64,000 nt of DNA from RPQJ01 sp963731105 (GTDB lineage: Bacteria; Pseudomonadota; Gammaproteobacteria; Steroidobacterales; Steroidobacteraceae), in NCBI GenBank assembly GCA_963731105.1, contig CAVSUM010000005.1, positions 124,001 to 188,000 on the forward strand. The letters run 5' to 3'. Shown here in pieces: positions 55,194 through 63,361 of the stretch (the stretch's first letter is position 1; each line of letters opens with the position of its first letter). Both the position numbers and the translations under genes were made by a program. Under the pieces are notes generated by a model. That model had not been told where the DNA came from. It saw only the letters and a program-made list of their open reading frames with translations, and made no database searches.

Positions 55194-56140
55194 ACGGTCT
55201 CGCCGCCCTGACCCAGCTGCTGGAGATCATCTTCGCGATCGTCGCGGCGCCGGCCTTCGTCGGCTGGGTGAACAAGTGCCGCGCCTGGTTGCAGAACCGG
55301 AGTGCACCGAGCCTGCTGCAGCCTTATCGAGGCATCCACAAGCTGTTCCACAAGGAGGCCGTCATCGCTGACGGCGCCTCGGGGCTGTTCCGCGCGGCTC
55401 CGTACGTCGTCTTCGCAACCATGGTTGCCGCCGCGGCGATCATCCCTTCGATGGGTACCCGGTTGCCGCTCACGACCGCGGCCGACAGCATTGCGCTGGT
55501 GGGCCTGCTGGCCACCGCGCGCGTGTTCCTGGCACTCGCCGCCATGGACGTCGGTACCGCCTTCGGCACGCTCGGCGCACGCCGCGAGATGATGCTCGGG
55601 TTCCTGGCCGAGCCGGCGCTGCTGATGATCATCTTCGTCGCGGCGATGATCTCGCAGTCCACCTCGCTGCCGATCATCGCCGAACGCCTGACTGGCGAAA
55701 CGATGGCGCTGTACCCGAGCCTGGCATTCACCGCCGTCGCGTTCACGCTCGTGCTGCTCGCCGAGAATGCCCGCATCCCGATCGACAATCCGGCGACCCA
55801 CCTCGAGCTGACCATGATCCACGAGGCCATGCTGCTCGAGTACTCGGCGCGGCACCTCGCCCTGATGGAATGGGGCGCCGCGCTGAAGCTGTTCAACTAC
55901 GCCTGCATCGGCATCACCTTGTTCGTGCCCTTCGGCGTGGCGACCGAAGCGCAGGGGCCGCTCGGGCTGGTGCTCGCGGTGCCAGTGCTCGGGGCCAAGC
56001 TGCTGGTCGCCGGTGCGGCGCTCGCCGTGCTCGAGACGGTCTCGGCCAAGCTGCGCGTGTTCCGCGCCCCGGAGTTCCTGGCCACAGCGTTCCTGTTCGC
56101 GGTGCTCGGCCTGCTGGTCCATCTGCTACTCGGGGCATGA
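55190..56140 (+). CDS. hyfC: Hydrogenase-4-like subunit C (NuoH-type quinone/ion channel subunit)
   Basis: 316 residues from GTG 55190 (GTGA overlap with hyfB). About eight helices. RSAPSLLQPYRGIHKLFHKE and ENARIPIDNPATHLELTMIHEAMLLEYS are the NuoH/HyfC signature linking the hydrophilic and membrane arms. The frame is intact. Overlaps hyfE by ATGA. Confidence 0.9.
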   Translation: MNGLAALTQLLEIIFAIVAAPAFVGWVNKCRAWLQNRSAPSLLQPYRGIHKLFHKEAVIADGASGLFRAAPYVVFATMVAAAAIIPSMGTRLPLTTAADSIALVGLLATARVFLALAAMDVGTAFGTLGARREMMLGFLAEPALLMIIFVAAMISQSTSLPIIAERLTGETMALYPSLAFTAVAFTLVLLAENARIPIDNPATHLELTMIHEAMLLEYSARHLALMEWGAALKLFNYACIGITLFVPFGVATEAQGPLGLVLAVPVLGAKLLVAGAALAVLETVSAKLRVFRAPEFLATAFLFAVLGLLVHLLLGA

Positions 56141-56811
56141 GCATGGCCAGCACCCCGCTCGACCTGCAGATCCTGAACACGCTCGCCGCGGTGCTGCTGC
56201 TGCTGTCGTTTTCCATGCTCGCCCAGCGCCGCATCGTCACCCTGGTCAACCTGCTCGCGACCCAGGGCGCAGTGCTGTTCCTCGCCACGCTGCTGCTCGC
56301 CTGGCGCACCGGCGAAGGCCACCTGTACCTGTCGGCCGGCCTGACCCTGGCGCTGAAGGTGATCGCGCTGCCCTGGCTGCTGCACCGCCTGATCCGGCGC
56401 CTCGGCGTCTACTGGGACACCGAGCCGCTGCTCAATACGCCGAGCACGATGCTGATCGGCCTGCTGGTGGTGATTTTCGCGTTCGGCCTCGCGCAGCCGA
56501 TCTCGGCGCTCGCGAGCACCGCAACGCGCAGCACGATCGGCATCGCAATCGCGGTGATCCTGCTGTCGTTCCTCACCATGATCACGCGCCGCAAGGCGAT
56601 GTCGCAGGTGGTGGGCTTCCTGTCCATGGAGAACGGCCTGTTCTTCGGCGCCATGAGCACGACCTACGGCATGCCGATGGTGGTGGAACTCGGGGTCGCG
56701 CTCGACGTGCTGGTCGCGATGCTGGTGCTCGGCGTGTTCTTCTTCCAGATCCGCGAGCAGTTCGACAGCCTCGACCTGCATCACCTCGAGTCGCTGCGGG
56801 AGGACGAGTAG
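56137..56811 (+). CDS. hyfE: Hydrogenase-4-like subunit E (NuoK-related membrane subunit)
   Basis: 224 residues from ATG 56137; an ATG six bases later is also possible. Six or seven helices, including ILLSFLTMITRRKAMSQVVGFLSMENGLFF and MPMVVELGVALDVLVAMLVLGVFFF, typical of HyfE. The NuoK-like Glu in MENGLFF and VVELG is retained. Separated by one base from hyfF. Confidence 0.88.
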   Translation: MSMASTPLDLQILNTLAAVLLLLSFSMLAQRRIVTLVNLLATQGAVLFLATLLLAWRTGEGHLYLSAGLTLALKVIALPWLLHRLIRRLGVYWDTEPLLNTPSTMLIGLLVVIFAFGLAQPISALASTATRSTIGIAIAVILLSFLTMITRRKAMSQVVGFLSMENGLFFGAMSTTYGMPMVVELGVALDVLVAMLVLGVFFFQIREQFDSLDLHHLESLREDE

Positions 56812-56812
56812 C

Positions 56813-58270
56813 ATGGAGTTCCTGCTGCTGCTCGGTGCTCCCATGCTCGGCGCGGTGCTGCTCACGGTGCTCGGCGCGCACCGGCGGGCACCGGACCTGA
56901 ACGTCGGCTGCAGCCTGCTCACGTTCCTCGCCGCCTGCGCGCTGACTGCGCGGGTGATTTCGCAGGGCGACCTGCTGGTGGCGCGCGAACAGTTCTTCAT
57001 CGATCCGTTCAACGTGTTCCTGGTGACCCTGACCGCTTTCGTGGGGCTCACCACGTCGATCTTCTCGCGCCCGTACATGATGATCGAGGCGCAGCACGGA
57101 AGGCTCAGCCCGGGCCGGCTGCGCCTTTACCACAGCATGTACCAGCTGTTCATGTTCACCATGCTGCTGGCGCTCACCACCAACAACCTCGGGCTGCTGT
57201 GGGTGGCGATGGAGGCGGCCACGCTGTCCACCGTGCTGCTGGTGACGCTTTATCGCAACCCGGCAAGCCTCGAGGCCGGCTGGAAGTACTTCATCCTCTG
57301 CGGCGTCGGCATCGCGCTGGCACTGTTCGGCACCATGCTGGTGTACTTCGCCGCGGAGCGGGTCCTCGGCGGCGAGGGCGTGACGGCGCTGCTCTGGACG
57401 CACCTCGACCGCGTCAAGGGCGAGCTCGAGCCGACGGTCATGAGCCTCGCCTTCGTGTTCCTGCTGGTCGGCTACGGCACCAAGGTCGGCCTGGCGCCGT
57501 TGCACAACTGGCTGCCGGATGCGCACGCCGAGGGCCCCACGCCAATCTCCGCGGTGCTGTCGGGGCTGCTGCTGAACGTCGCGATCTACGCCGTCGTCCG
57601 CTGCAAGGTGCTGGTGGAGGGCTCCCTGCAGTCGCCGCTGCCCTCGCAGATGCTGATGGGTTTCGGCCTCACCTCGGTGGTGCTGGCGGCGTTCTTCCTC
57701 TGGCGACAGCGCGACATCAAGCGCCTGTTCGCCTACTCGTCGATCGAGCACATGGGCATCATCACGTTCGCGTTCGGCATGGGCGGTCCGGTGGCGAATT
57801 TCGCTGCACTGCTGCACATGACGGTGCACTCGCTGACCAAGTCGGCAATCTTCTTCGCCGTCGGCCACGCGACGCAGAAGTCCGGCTCGCAACTGATCGA
57901 GAACATCCGCGGCCTGATCACGCTGAGCCCCACCGTGGGCTGGGGCCTGATGCTGGGCTCGCTCGCGATTCTCGGCCTGCCGCCGTTCGGCGTGTTCGCC
58001 AGCGAATTCCTGATCCTCACCACCGCCATGCGCGAGCAGCCCTGGGCGACACCGATCCTGCTGCTGGCGCTGGGCGTGGCGTTCGCGGCCATCTTCGGCA
58101 AGGTGCAGCCGATGGTGTTCGGTGAGACGACCGCCCGCCGCCTGCCGCACCCACCCGCGCTGCTGCCAGTGTTCGTGCACCTGGCGATCGTGCTGATGCT
58201 GGGCCTCTACGTGCCGCCGTACCTCGCCGACTGGTACCGCGAGGCGGCGCTGCTCATCGGGGGGCAATGA
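56813..58270 (+). CDS. hyfF: Hydrogenase-4-like antiporter subunit F (NuoN/M-type)
   Basis: 485 residues. Channel motifs WVAMEAATLSTVLLV (key Glu), GYGTKVGLAPLHNWLPDAHAEGPTPISAVLSG (key Lys) and KRLFAYSSIEHMGI. Second proton-pumping module of the membrane arm. The E. coli homolog is somewhat longer; no hyfD-like gene is present between hyfC and hyfE. The frame is intact. Confidence 0.9.
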   Translation: MEFLLLLGAPMLGAVLLTVLGAHRRAPDLNVGCSLLTFLAACALTARVISQGDLLVAREQFFIDPFNVFLVTLTAFVGLTTSIFSRPYMMIEAQHGRLSPGRLRLYHSMYQLFMFTMLLALTTNNLGLLWVAMEAATLSTVLLVTLYRNPASLEAGWKYFILCGVGIALALFGTMLVYFAAERVLGGEGVTALLWTHLDRVKGELEPTVMSLAFVFLLVGYGTKVGLAPLHNWLPDAHAEGPTPISAVLSGLLLNVAIYAVVRCKVLVEGSLQSPLPSQMLMGFGLTSVVLAAFFLWRQRDIKRLFAYSSIEHMGIITFAFGMGGPVANFAALLHMTVHSLTKSAIFFAVGHATQKSGSQLIENIRGLITLSPTVGWGLMLGSLAILGLPPFGVFASEFLILTTAMREQPWATPILLLALGVAFAAIFGKVQPMVFGETTARRLPHPPALLPVFVHLAIVLMLGLYVPPYLADWYREAALLIGGQ

Positions 58271-58271
58271 C

Positions 58272-59816
58272 ATGCCTCTTTCGCGCTGGTGGCCACAGGT
58301 GACCGCACTGCCCGGCAGCCCGACGGCTGTCGCGCTGGAGGTCGATGCCGAAGGGTGGCTCGCAGCCGCGCGCGACGTCGCAGCAGCGGGCGGACAACTG
58401 CTGGCGTTGTGGACGACCAGCGGCATCACTGCCGGCGCACCTGCGACCGCGCGTGCGGCGCTGCTGGTAGACGGGCGGCTGCTAGTGCTCGCCTTGCACA
58501 TCCCTGCACCGGCAGCGCGCTATCCGGGGCTGCAGGAGATCTTCCCCGCGGCGGCGCGCATGCAGCGCGCGGCCGCCGACCTGACCGGCGTGCAGTCCGA
58601 CGGACCCGACGGGCGGCCGTGGCTGCGCCATGCCGCGTGGCCCGCCGATGCGCACCCGCTGCGGGACGAGTTGCCGCTCGCGGCGAGCCCGTCCATCGCA
58701 GTCGACGACTACCCGTTCGTGCGCGTCGACGGCGAGGGCGTGCACGAGATCCCGGTCGGGCCGGTACACGCCGGCATCATCGAGCCCGGTCATTTCCGCT
58801 TTTCGATCGTCGGCGAGAAGGTGCTCAGGCTCGAGCAGCGACTCGGCTACGTGCACAAGGGCATCGAGCGCCGCTTCACCGAGCTGCCGATCCTCGAGGG
58901 GCATCGCCTCGCCGCCCGCGTGTGCGGTGATTCCGCGGTCGCGTTCTCCTGGGCGTATTGCCAGGCCGTCGAGGGCCTGTCGGGCACGGTGCCGCCGGCG
59001 CGGGCATCGTACCTGCGGGCGCTCTGCCTCGAGCTCGAGCGCCTGCAGAATCACCTCGGCGACCTCGGCGCGCTCGGCAACGACGCCGGCTTCGCGTTCG
59101 GCCTCGCGCAGTTCGCGCGCCTCAAGGAGGAGTTGCTGCGATCGATGCAGGGCTCGATCGGGCAGCGCTACCTGCTCGACGCGATCGTGCCCGGCGGCAC
59201 CGCGTTCGATCTGCGGGACCCGGACGCCGCGACTCTCGGGGCCACGGTCGAACGCATCGGCACGGACGTTCTGGAACTGCGGCGCATCTACGACGAGCAC
59301 GCCGGAGTGCGCGACCGCTTCGTGGCCACTGGCCAGGTAACGCCGGAGCTCGCGCGGCGCCTGGGACTCACCGGCCTGGCCGGCCGGGCGAGCGGCCAGG
59401 CCGCCGACCTGCGCAGCGATGCGCCTTGGTCGCCGTACGACGAGTTGCGACCCGTGAAGTGCGTGCTGCAGGACGGCGACGTCGCAGCCCGCGTGGCCAT
59501 CCGGTTCGACGAGCTGCAGGAATCCTGCCGGCTGGTCCGGTCGATCCTCTCCGGCCTGCCGCGCGGTGACGTGCGGGTGGCCGTGGCGCCTCCCGCCGCA
59601 CAGGCGCTGGCCATCGGGCTCATCGAGGGTTGGCGCGGTCCAGTGCTGGTGGCACTCGAGTCGACGGCGAGTGGCGGCATCCAGCGCTGCCATCCGCACG
59701 ATCCGTCGTGGCAGAACTGGCCGGTGCTCGAGCACGCCGTCATCGGCAACATCGTTCCCGACTTCCCGCTGATCAACAAGTCGTTCAACCTGTCCTACAG
59801 TGGACACGACCTCTAG
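58272..59816 (+). CDS. hyfG: Hydrogenase-4-like large subunit G without Ni-binding cysteines
   Basis: 514 residues. The N-terminal part (about 1-135) is NuoC-like; the rest is NuoD/NiFe-large-subunit-like (VGPVHAGIIEPGHFRFSIVGE, RLGYVHKGIERRF, LELERLQNHLGDLGALGNDAGF). At the first Ni-ligand site the sequence is RVCGDS (Cys218, Ser221 instead of the second Cys). The C-terminal DPCxxC motif is absent: the protein ends DFPLINKSFNLSYSGHDL. A working [NiFe] hydrogenase needs both Cys pairs, so this is probably an energy-converting-hydrogenase-related (Ehr-type) complex with another electron donor or acceptor. No hydrogenase maturation genes are in the window. Confidence 0.88.
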   Translation: MPLSRWWPQVTALPGSPTAVALEVDAEGWLAAARDVAAAGGQLLALWTTSGITAGAPATARAALLVDGRLLVLALHIPAPAARYPGLQEIFPAAARMQRAAADLTGVQSDGPDGRPWLRHAAWPADAHPLRDELPLAASPSIAVDDYPFVRVDGEGVHEIPVGPVHAGIIEPGHFRFSIVGEKVLRLEQRLGYVHKGIERRFTELPILEGHRLAARVCGDSAVAFSWAYCQAVEGLSGTVPPARASYLRALCLELERLQNHLGDLGALGNDAGFAFGLAQFARLKEELLRSMQGSIGQRYLLDAIVPGGTAFDLRDPDAATLGATVERIGTDVLELRRIYDEHAGVRDRFVATGQVTPELARRLGLTGLAGRASGQAADLRSDAPWSPYDELRPVKCVLQDGDVAARVAIRFDELQESCRLVRSILSGLPRGDVRVAVAPPAAQALAIGLIEGWRGPVLVALESTASGGIQRCHPHDPSWQNWPVLEHAVIGNIVPDFPLINKSFNLSYSGHDL

Positions 59817-59822
59817 GCCGCG

Positions 59823-60348
59823 ATGATCAGGACACTGCGCAGGATCGCATCGATCGGCATCGTCTCCGAGCCGCCGCCGGCCACCGACGACGCGCTGCGC
59901 GTCCGCGAGGCGCTGCAGCAGCAGGTGCTTTCGCTGCTGGGCCGCGCGCTCTGCATCCGCCAGGTCGATGCCGGGTCCTGCAACGGTTGCGAACTCGAGA
60001 TCCATGCGCTGAACAACCCCGTCTACAACATCGAGGGGCTGGGCATCCGGTTCGTGGCGAGTCCGCGCCACGCCGACATGCTGCTCGTCACTGGCCCGGT
60101 GTCGGCACACATGGCAACTGCGCTGCGGCGAACCTACGACGCCACGCCCGACCCGAAGCTGGTCGTGGCGATCGGCGACTGCGGTTGCTCGGGCGGCATC
60201 TTCGGCGAGAGCTACGCGAGCCTCGGTCCGGTGTCGCGCGTGATCCCGGTGGACGTGGCCGTGCCGGGCTGCCCGCCGAGCCCGGAGCGCCTGCTGCAGG
60301 GCATTCTGACCGCCGTGTCGGCCCGCGGCTGCCTACCCGCCCGTGTAG
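59823..60348 (+). CDS. hyfI: Hydrogenase-4-like small subunit I (NuoB-type [4Fe-4S] protein), frame change near the end
   Basis: About 175 residues. The NuoB-type [4Fe-4S] cluster ligands are all present: Cys53 and Cys56 (GSCNGCELE), Cys120 (GDCGCSGG) and Cys150 (PGCPPSPERLL). As read, the frame runs on for hundreds of codons through antisense of queD, which is not believable. A one-base change around 60325-60345 reaches the TAG at 60346-60348 just after the expected end (GILTAVSARG). It overlaps the convergent queD by about 16 bases. It passes electrons between the HyfG-like site and an unseen partner; no HyfH or HyfA ferredoxin gene follows. Confidence 0.82.
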
Positions 60349-60689
60349 CGAGCTCCGCTGGTGCAGGTTTCATGCACCACCACCGCCGACAGCAGCGGCA
60401 ACGCCGGCTGCAGCCGCTGCCAGATCCAGCGCGCCAGGTGCTCGCTGGTGGGGTTCTCGAGGCCGGCGACGTCGTTCAGGTAGTGGTGGTCGAGTTGCTC
60501 GAACAGCGGCTGGAACGCCGCCTTCACGTCCGCGAAGTCCATGACCCAGCCGAGGTGCGGATCGAGCGGGCCCTGCACGTGGATCTCGACGCGGAACGAG
60601 TGGCCATGCACGCGCGCGCACTTGTGCCCGGCCGGCACGTTCGGCAGGCGGTGCGCGCTCTCGAGCGTGAATGCCTTGAAGATCTCCAA
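60333..60689 (-). CDS. queD: 6-carboxytetrahydropterin synthase
   Basis: 118 residues of the PTPS/QueD family: Zn ligands His13 (ESAHRL), His28 and His30 (VHGHSF), catalytic Cys24 in the KCARVHGH motif, MDFADVK and LDHHYLND, with NPTSEHLARW. Converts dihydroneopterin triphosphate to 6-carboxytetrahydropterin in queuosine synthesis. No other queuosine genes are nearby. Its end overlaps the end of hyfI tail-to-tail, and it starts six bases after the PsiF-repeat gene. Confidence 0.9.
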   Translation of the reverse strand: MEIFKAFTLESAHRLPNVPAGHKCARVHGHSFRVEIHVQGPLDPHLGWVMDFADVKAAFQPLFEQLDHHYLNDVAGLENPTSEHLARWIWQRLQPALPLLSAVVVHETCTSGARYTGG

Positions 60690-60695
60690 GCGCGC

Positions 60696-61103
60696 TCAGT
60701 CCTTTGGCTTCTTGCCGAGTTCCCCGGCGAAGCACTTGTCGAGGAAGTTCGCGCGTTTGTCACCCTTCAGGCCCTTGTTGTTGGCCCTCTGGTAGCAGGT
60801 CTTCTCGCTGCCGTAGCGGTTGTAGTCGTACTGGTAGCGCCCGCCACGCGACTGGCACCACTCGGTGTAGTCCTTGCGGTCCTGGCCCTTCAGGTTTCTC
60901 TGGTTGGCCTGGTGATTGCACTCGGACACGACCTGGCCGTGATTCTGGCCTTGCTGGTGCTGGTCCTTGTACTGGTTATCGTACTGGCCCTGGTGCTGGC
61001 CCTCGTACTGGTCCTTTTGCTTGTCCTTGTCCTTGTCGTTGTCGGCCTGCGCCGTACCCACGGCGAGCAGCGCGACCATGAGCGGGACGATCCAATGTTT
61101 CAT
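60696..61103 (-). CDS. Exported PsiF-repeat protein with Gln/Asp/His/Tyr-rich linker
   Basis: 135 residues, ATG with AAGGAG seven bases upstream. The signal peptide ends near GTAQA. Residues 21-58 are a low-complexity hydrophilic stretch rich in D, K, Q, Y and H. Two PsiF-type repeats follow, each bounded by cysteines 21 residues apart (Cys62-Cys83, Cys103-Cys124), with the core NLKGQDRKDYTEW and GLKGDKRANFLDK. Small periplasmic protein; PsiF is phosphate-starvation inducible in E. coli, but its function is unknown. The cysteine pairs probably form disulfides. Confidence 0.75.
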   Translation of the reverse strand: MKHWIVPLMVALLAVGTAQADNDKDKDKQKDQYEGQHQGQYDNQYKDQHQQGQNHGQVVSECNHQANQRNLKGQDRKDYTEWCQSRGGRYQYDYNRYGSEKTCYQRANNKGLKGDKRANFLDKCFAGELGKKPKD

Positions 61104-61162
61104 GACTGTCTCCTTGGAGGGACTGCACCACTTGTCGCTGATCCCTCAGGGCCAGCTTACTC

Positions 61163-63358
61163 CTACCGCCGGGATTGCAGCGAAAAGCAGGCATGGATGC
61201 GCGGATTACGCGCGAAATCCTCCGGCAGCGTGGCGCGGCCCAGGTCCTCGACCTCGAACGCCTGCAGCACCGCCGGGTCGAGCTTGAACTTCTGGAAATT
61301 GTTCGAGAACACGATCTGGCCGCCCGGTTCGAGCAGCCGTGCCACCAGCTCGAGCAGACGCACGTGGTCGCGCTGCACGTCGAACTCGCGCTCCATGCGC
61401 TTGGAGCGCGACAGCGTCGGCGGATCGACGAAGATGAGCCCGTAGCGCTGCGCCGGAGCCGCTCCCTGCTGCTCGAGCCAGGCGAGGCAGTCGGCCTGCA
61501 CGAAGCCGTGCTGCGGGCCCGCGAGACCGTTCAGCGTCAGGTTGCGCTTCGCCCAATCGAGGTAGGTGCGCGACATGTCCACGGTCGTGGAAGACGTGGC
61601 GCCGCCGCCGACCGCGTGCACCGTGGCCGTGCCGGTGTAGGCGAACAGGTTGAGGAACGAGCGTCCGGCGGCGAGTTCGCCGATGCGTCGGCGAGTGAGC
61701 CGGTGATCCAGGAACAGGCCGGTGTCGAGATAGTCGTCGAAGTTGACCAGGAAGCGGTAGCGCCCTTCGCGCACCGTGTGGAAGCGCGCCTCCTCGCCCA
61801 CCTTTTCGTACTGCTCGCCGCCGCGCTGGCGCCGGCGCACGCGCAGCACGACACGCTCGCGTGGCAGGCCGAGCACTTCGGGCAGTACCGCCAACACCTC
61901 GTCGCGACGCCCTCGCGCCGCATCCTGCGCGACTGTGGCGGGCGCCGCGTACTCCTGCACGTACGCCCAGCGCTCGTCATTGCCGTAGATGTCGATCGCG
62001 AATGCGTACTCAGGCATGTCGGCGTCGTACACGCGAAAGCACGCGACGTCCTGACGTTTTGCCCAGGCCTCGAGCCGCGCGAGATTCTTGCGCAGCCGGT
62101 TGCCGAACATCTCCGCTCCCGGTCGCGCGCGGGCCGCCTCGAGTCGCGTGCGGCGCGAGGTCTCGGCATCGGGCTCGACGGTCTCCGGGAGCAATTCGAA
62201 GCGCAGCAGTCGACATTCGATCGGGCCGTTGAAGAACGTGTGCGCGCGATACGCGCGCAGGCGCAGTGCACGCCCGAGCGGTGGGTTGCCCGTGAAGACA
62301 CCCGCCTCCCAGCCGGGGAAGCACTCCATGAGCTTGATGCCGAGTTGCGCATAGAGCGGCTCCAGCGTCGCGCCATCATCGAGGCGCGCACCGTAGGGAG
62401 GGTTCACCAGCACCAGTCCGTGCGACTGCGCCGCCACCTGACACTGCGCGATATCGCGGCGCTCGAAGATCAGGTTGTCGCCCACGCCGCTGCGTCCGGA
62501 GTTGGCGAGCGCGGCCCGGATGGCCTGCTGGTCGCGGTCATAGCCGCGGAAACGACCCGGCGTCACCGCTTCCAGCCGACGTTTCGCCACGGCCTCGGCG
62601 CGCAGCTCCTCCCACACGTCCGGCTGATGCTGGCGCCAGCGCTCGAAGCCGAATCGACGCCGCAGCAGTCCGGGCGCCACGTTCGCCGCCAGCAGCGCCG
62701 CCTCGATGACCAGTGTGCCGGAGCCGCACATCGGGTCCACGAACGCCCCACCCGCCTCGGCAATTGCGGGCCAGCCACAACGCATCAGCAGCGCCGCTGC
62801 AAGATTCTCCTTGAGCGGCGCTTCAACTCCTGATTGGCGATAGCCACGGCGATGCAGCGGTTCGCCGCTCAAGTCGATCGCCAGCGAGGCACGTTCGCGC
62901 ATCAGGCTCAGGTTGATCCGCAGGTCCGGGCTGCCGAGGTCGACCGACGGCCGCGTGCCGCTCAACTCGCGGAACCGGTCGACGATCGCGTCCTTGGACT
63001 TCTGCGCCGCAAACTGGCTGTGCCGCAACCACTCCGGCCCCTGCCCCACCACGTCGATCGCGAGCGTGCCCTCTGGCGCGAGGTGCTCTTCCCATGGCAC
63101 GGCGCGGATCGCGCCGTACATCGAGTCGACCGAGTCGAGGGGTACCGTGCCGAGCGTGAGCAGCACGCGGCTCGCGGTGCGCGACGCGAGGCAAGCGAGG
63201 TAGCCGTCGCGCAGCGTGCCGGCGAAGCTGACGCCGGCCGGGTGCTCGCGCGAGACCTGCAACCCGAGCGCACGCAGTTCGGTCGCGAGCAGGTCCGGCA
63301 CGTGGCGCGGGCACGCGGCGAAGAACTCGTGTTGCACGGTCGGGGGCGTTGCCGACAT
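61163..63358 (-). CDS. rlmL: Bifunctional 23S rRNA methyltransferase RlmKL
   Basis: 731 residues. The N-terminal half is RlmL: THUMP domain (about 50-155), SAM motif DPMCGSGTLVIEAAL and catalytic NPPYG, methylating G2445 N2. The C-terminal half is RlmK: NLFAYTGTATVHA SAM site and VDPPTLSRSKRM, methylating G2069 N7. The full two-domain length is as in other Gammaproteobacteria. It begins four bases after the nuclease-like gene upstream. The frame is intact. Confidence 0.95.
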   Translation of the reverse strand: MSATPPTVQHEFFAACPRHVPDLLATELRALGLQVSREHPAGVSFAGTLRDGYLACLASRTASRVLLTLGTVPLDSVDSMYGAIRAVPWEEHLAPEGTLAIDVVGQGPEWLRHSQFAAQKSKDAIVDRFRELSGTRPSVDLGSPDLRINLSLMRERASLAIDLSGEPLHRRGYRQSGVEAPLKENLAAALLMRCGWPAIAEAGGAFVDPMCGSGTLVIEAALLAANVAPGLLRRRFGFERWRQHQPDVWEELRAEAVAKRRLEAVTPGRFRGYDRDQQAIRAALANSGRSGVGDNLIFERRDIAQCQVAAQSHGLVLVNPPYGARLDDGATLEPLYAQLGIKLMECFPGWEAGVFTGNPPLGRALRLRAYRAHTFFNGPIECRLLRFELLPETVEPDAETSRRTRLEAARARPGAEMFGNRLRKNLARLEAWAKRQDVACFRVYDADMPEYAFAIDIYGNDERWAYVQEYAAPATVAQDAARGRRDEVLAVLPEVLGLPRERVVLRVRRRQRGGEQYEKVGEEARFHTVREGRYRFLVNFDDYLDTGLFLDHRLTRRRIGELAAGRSFLNLFAYTGTATVHAVGGGATSSTTVDMSRTYLDWAKRNLTLNGLAGPQHGFVQADCLAWLEQQGAAPAQRYGLIFVDPPTLSRSKRMEREFDVQRDHVRLLELVARLLEPGGQIVFSNNFQKFKLDPAVLQAFEVEDLGRATLPEDFARNPRIHACFSLQSRR

Positions 63359-63361
63359 GCG

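Noticed and set aside
58272..59816. Functional [NiFe] hydrogenase large subunit
   Set aside because: The second Cys of the first motif is Ser and the C-terminal DPCxxC is missing.
59823..61445. 540-residue HyfI fusion protein
   Set aside because: Everything after about residue 165 is antisense to queD and the PsiF-repeat gene. Better explained by one indel at the hyfI end.
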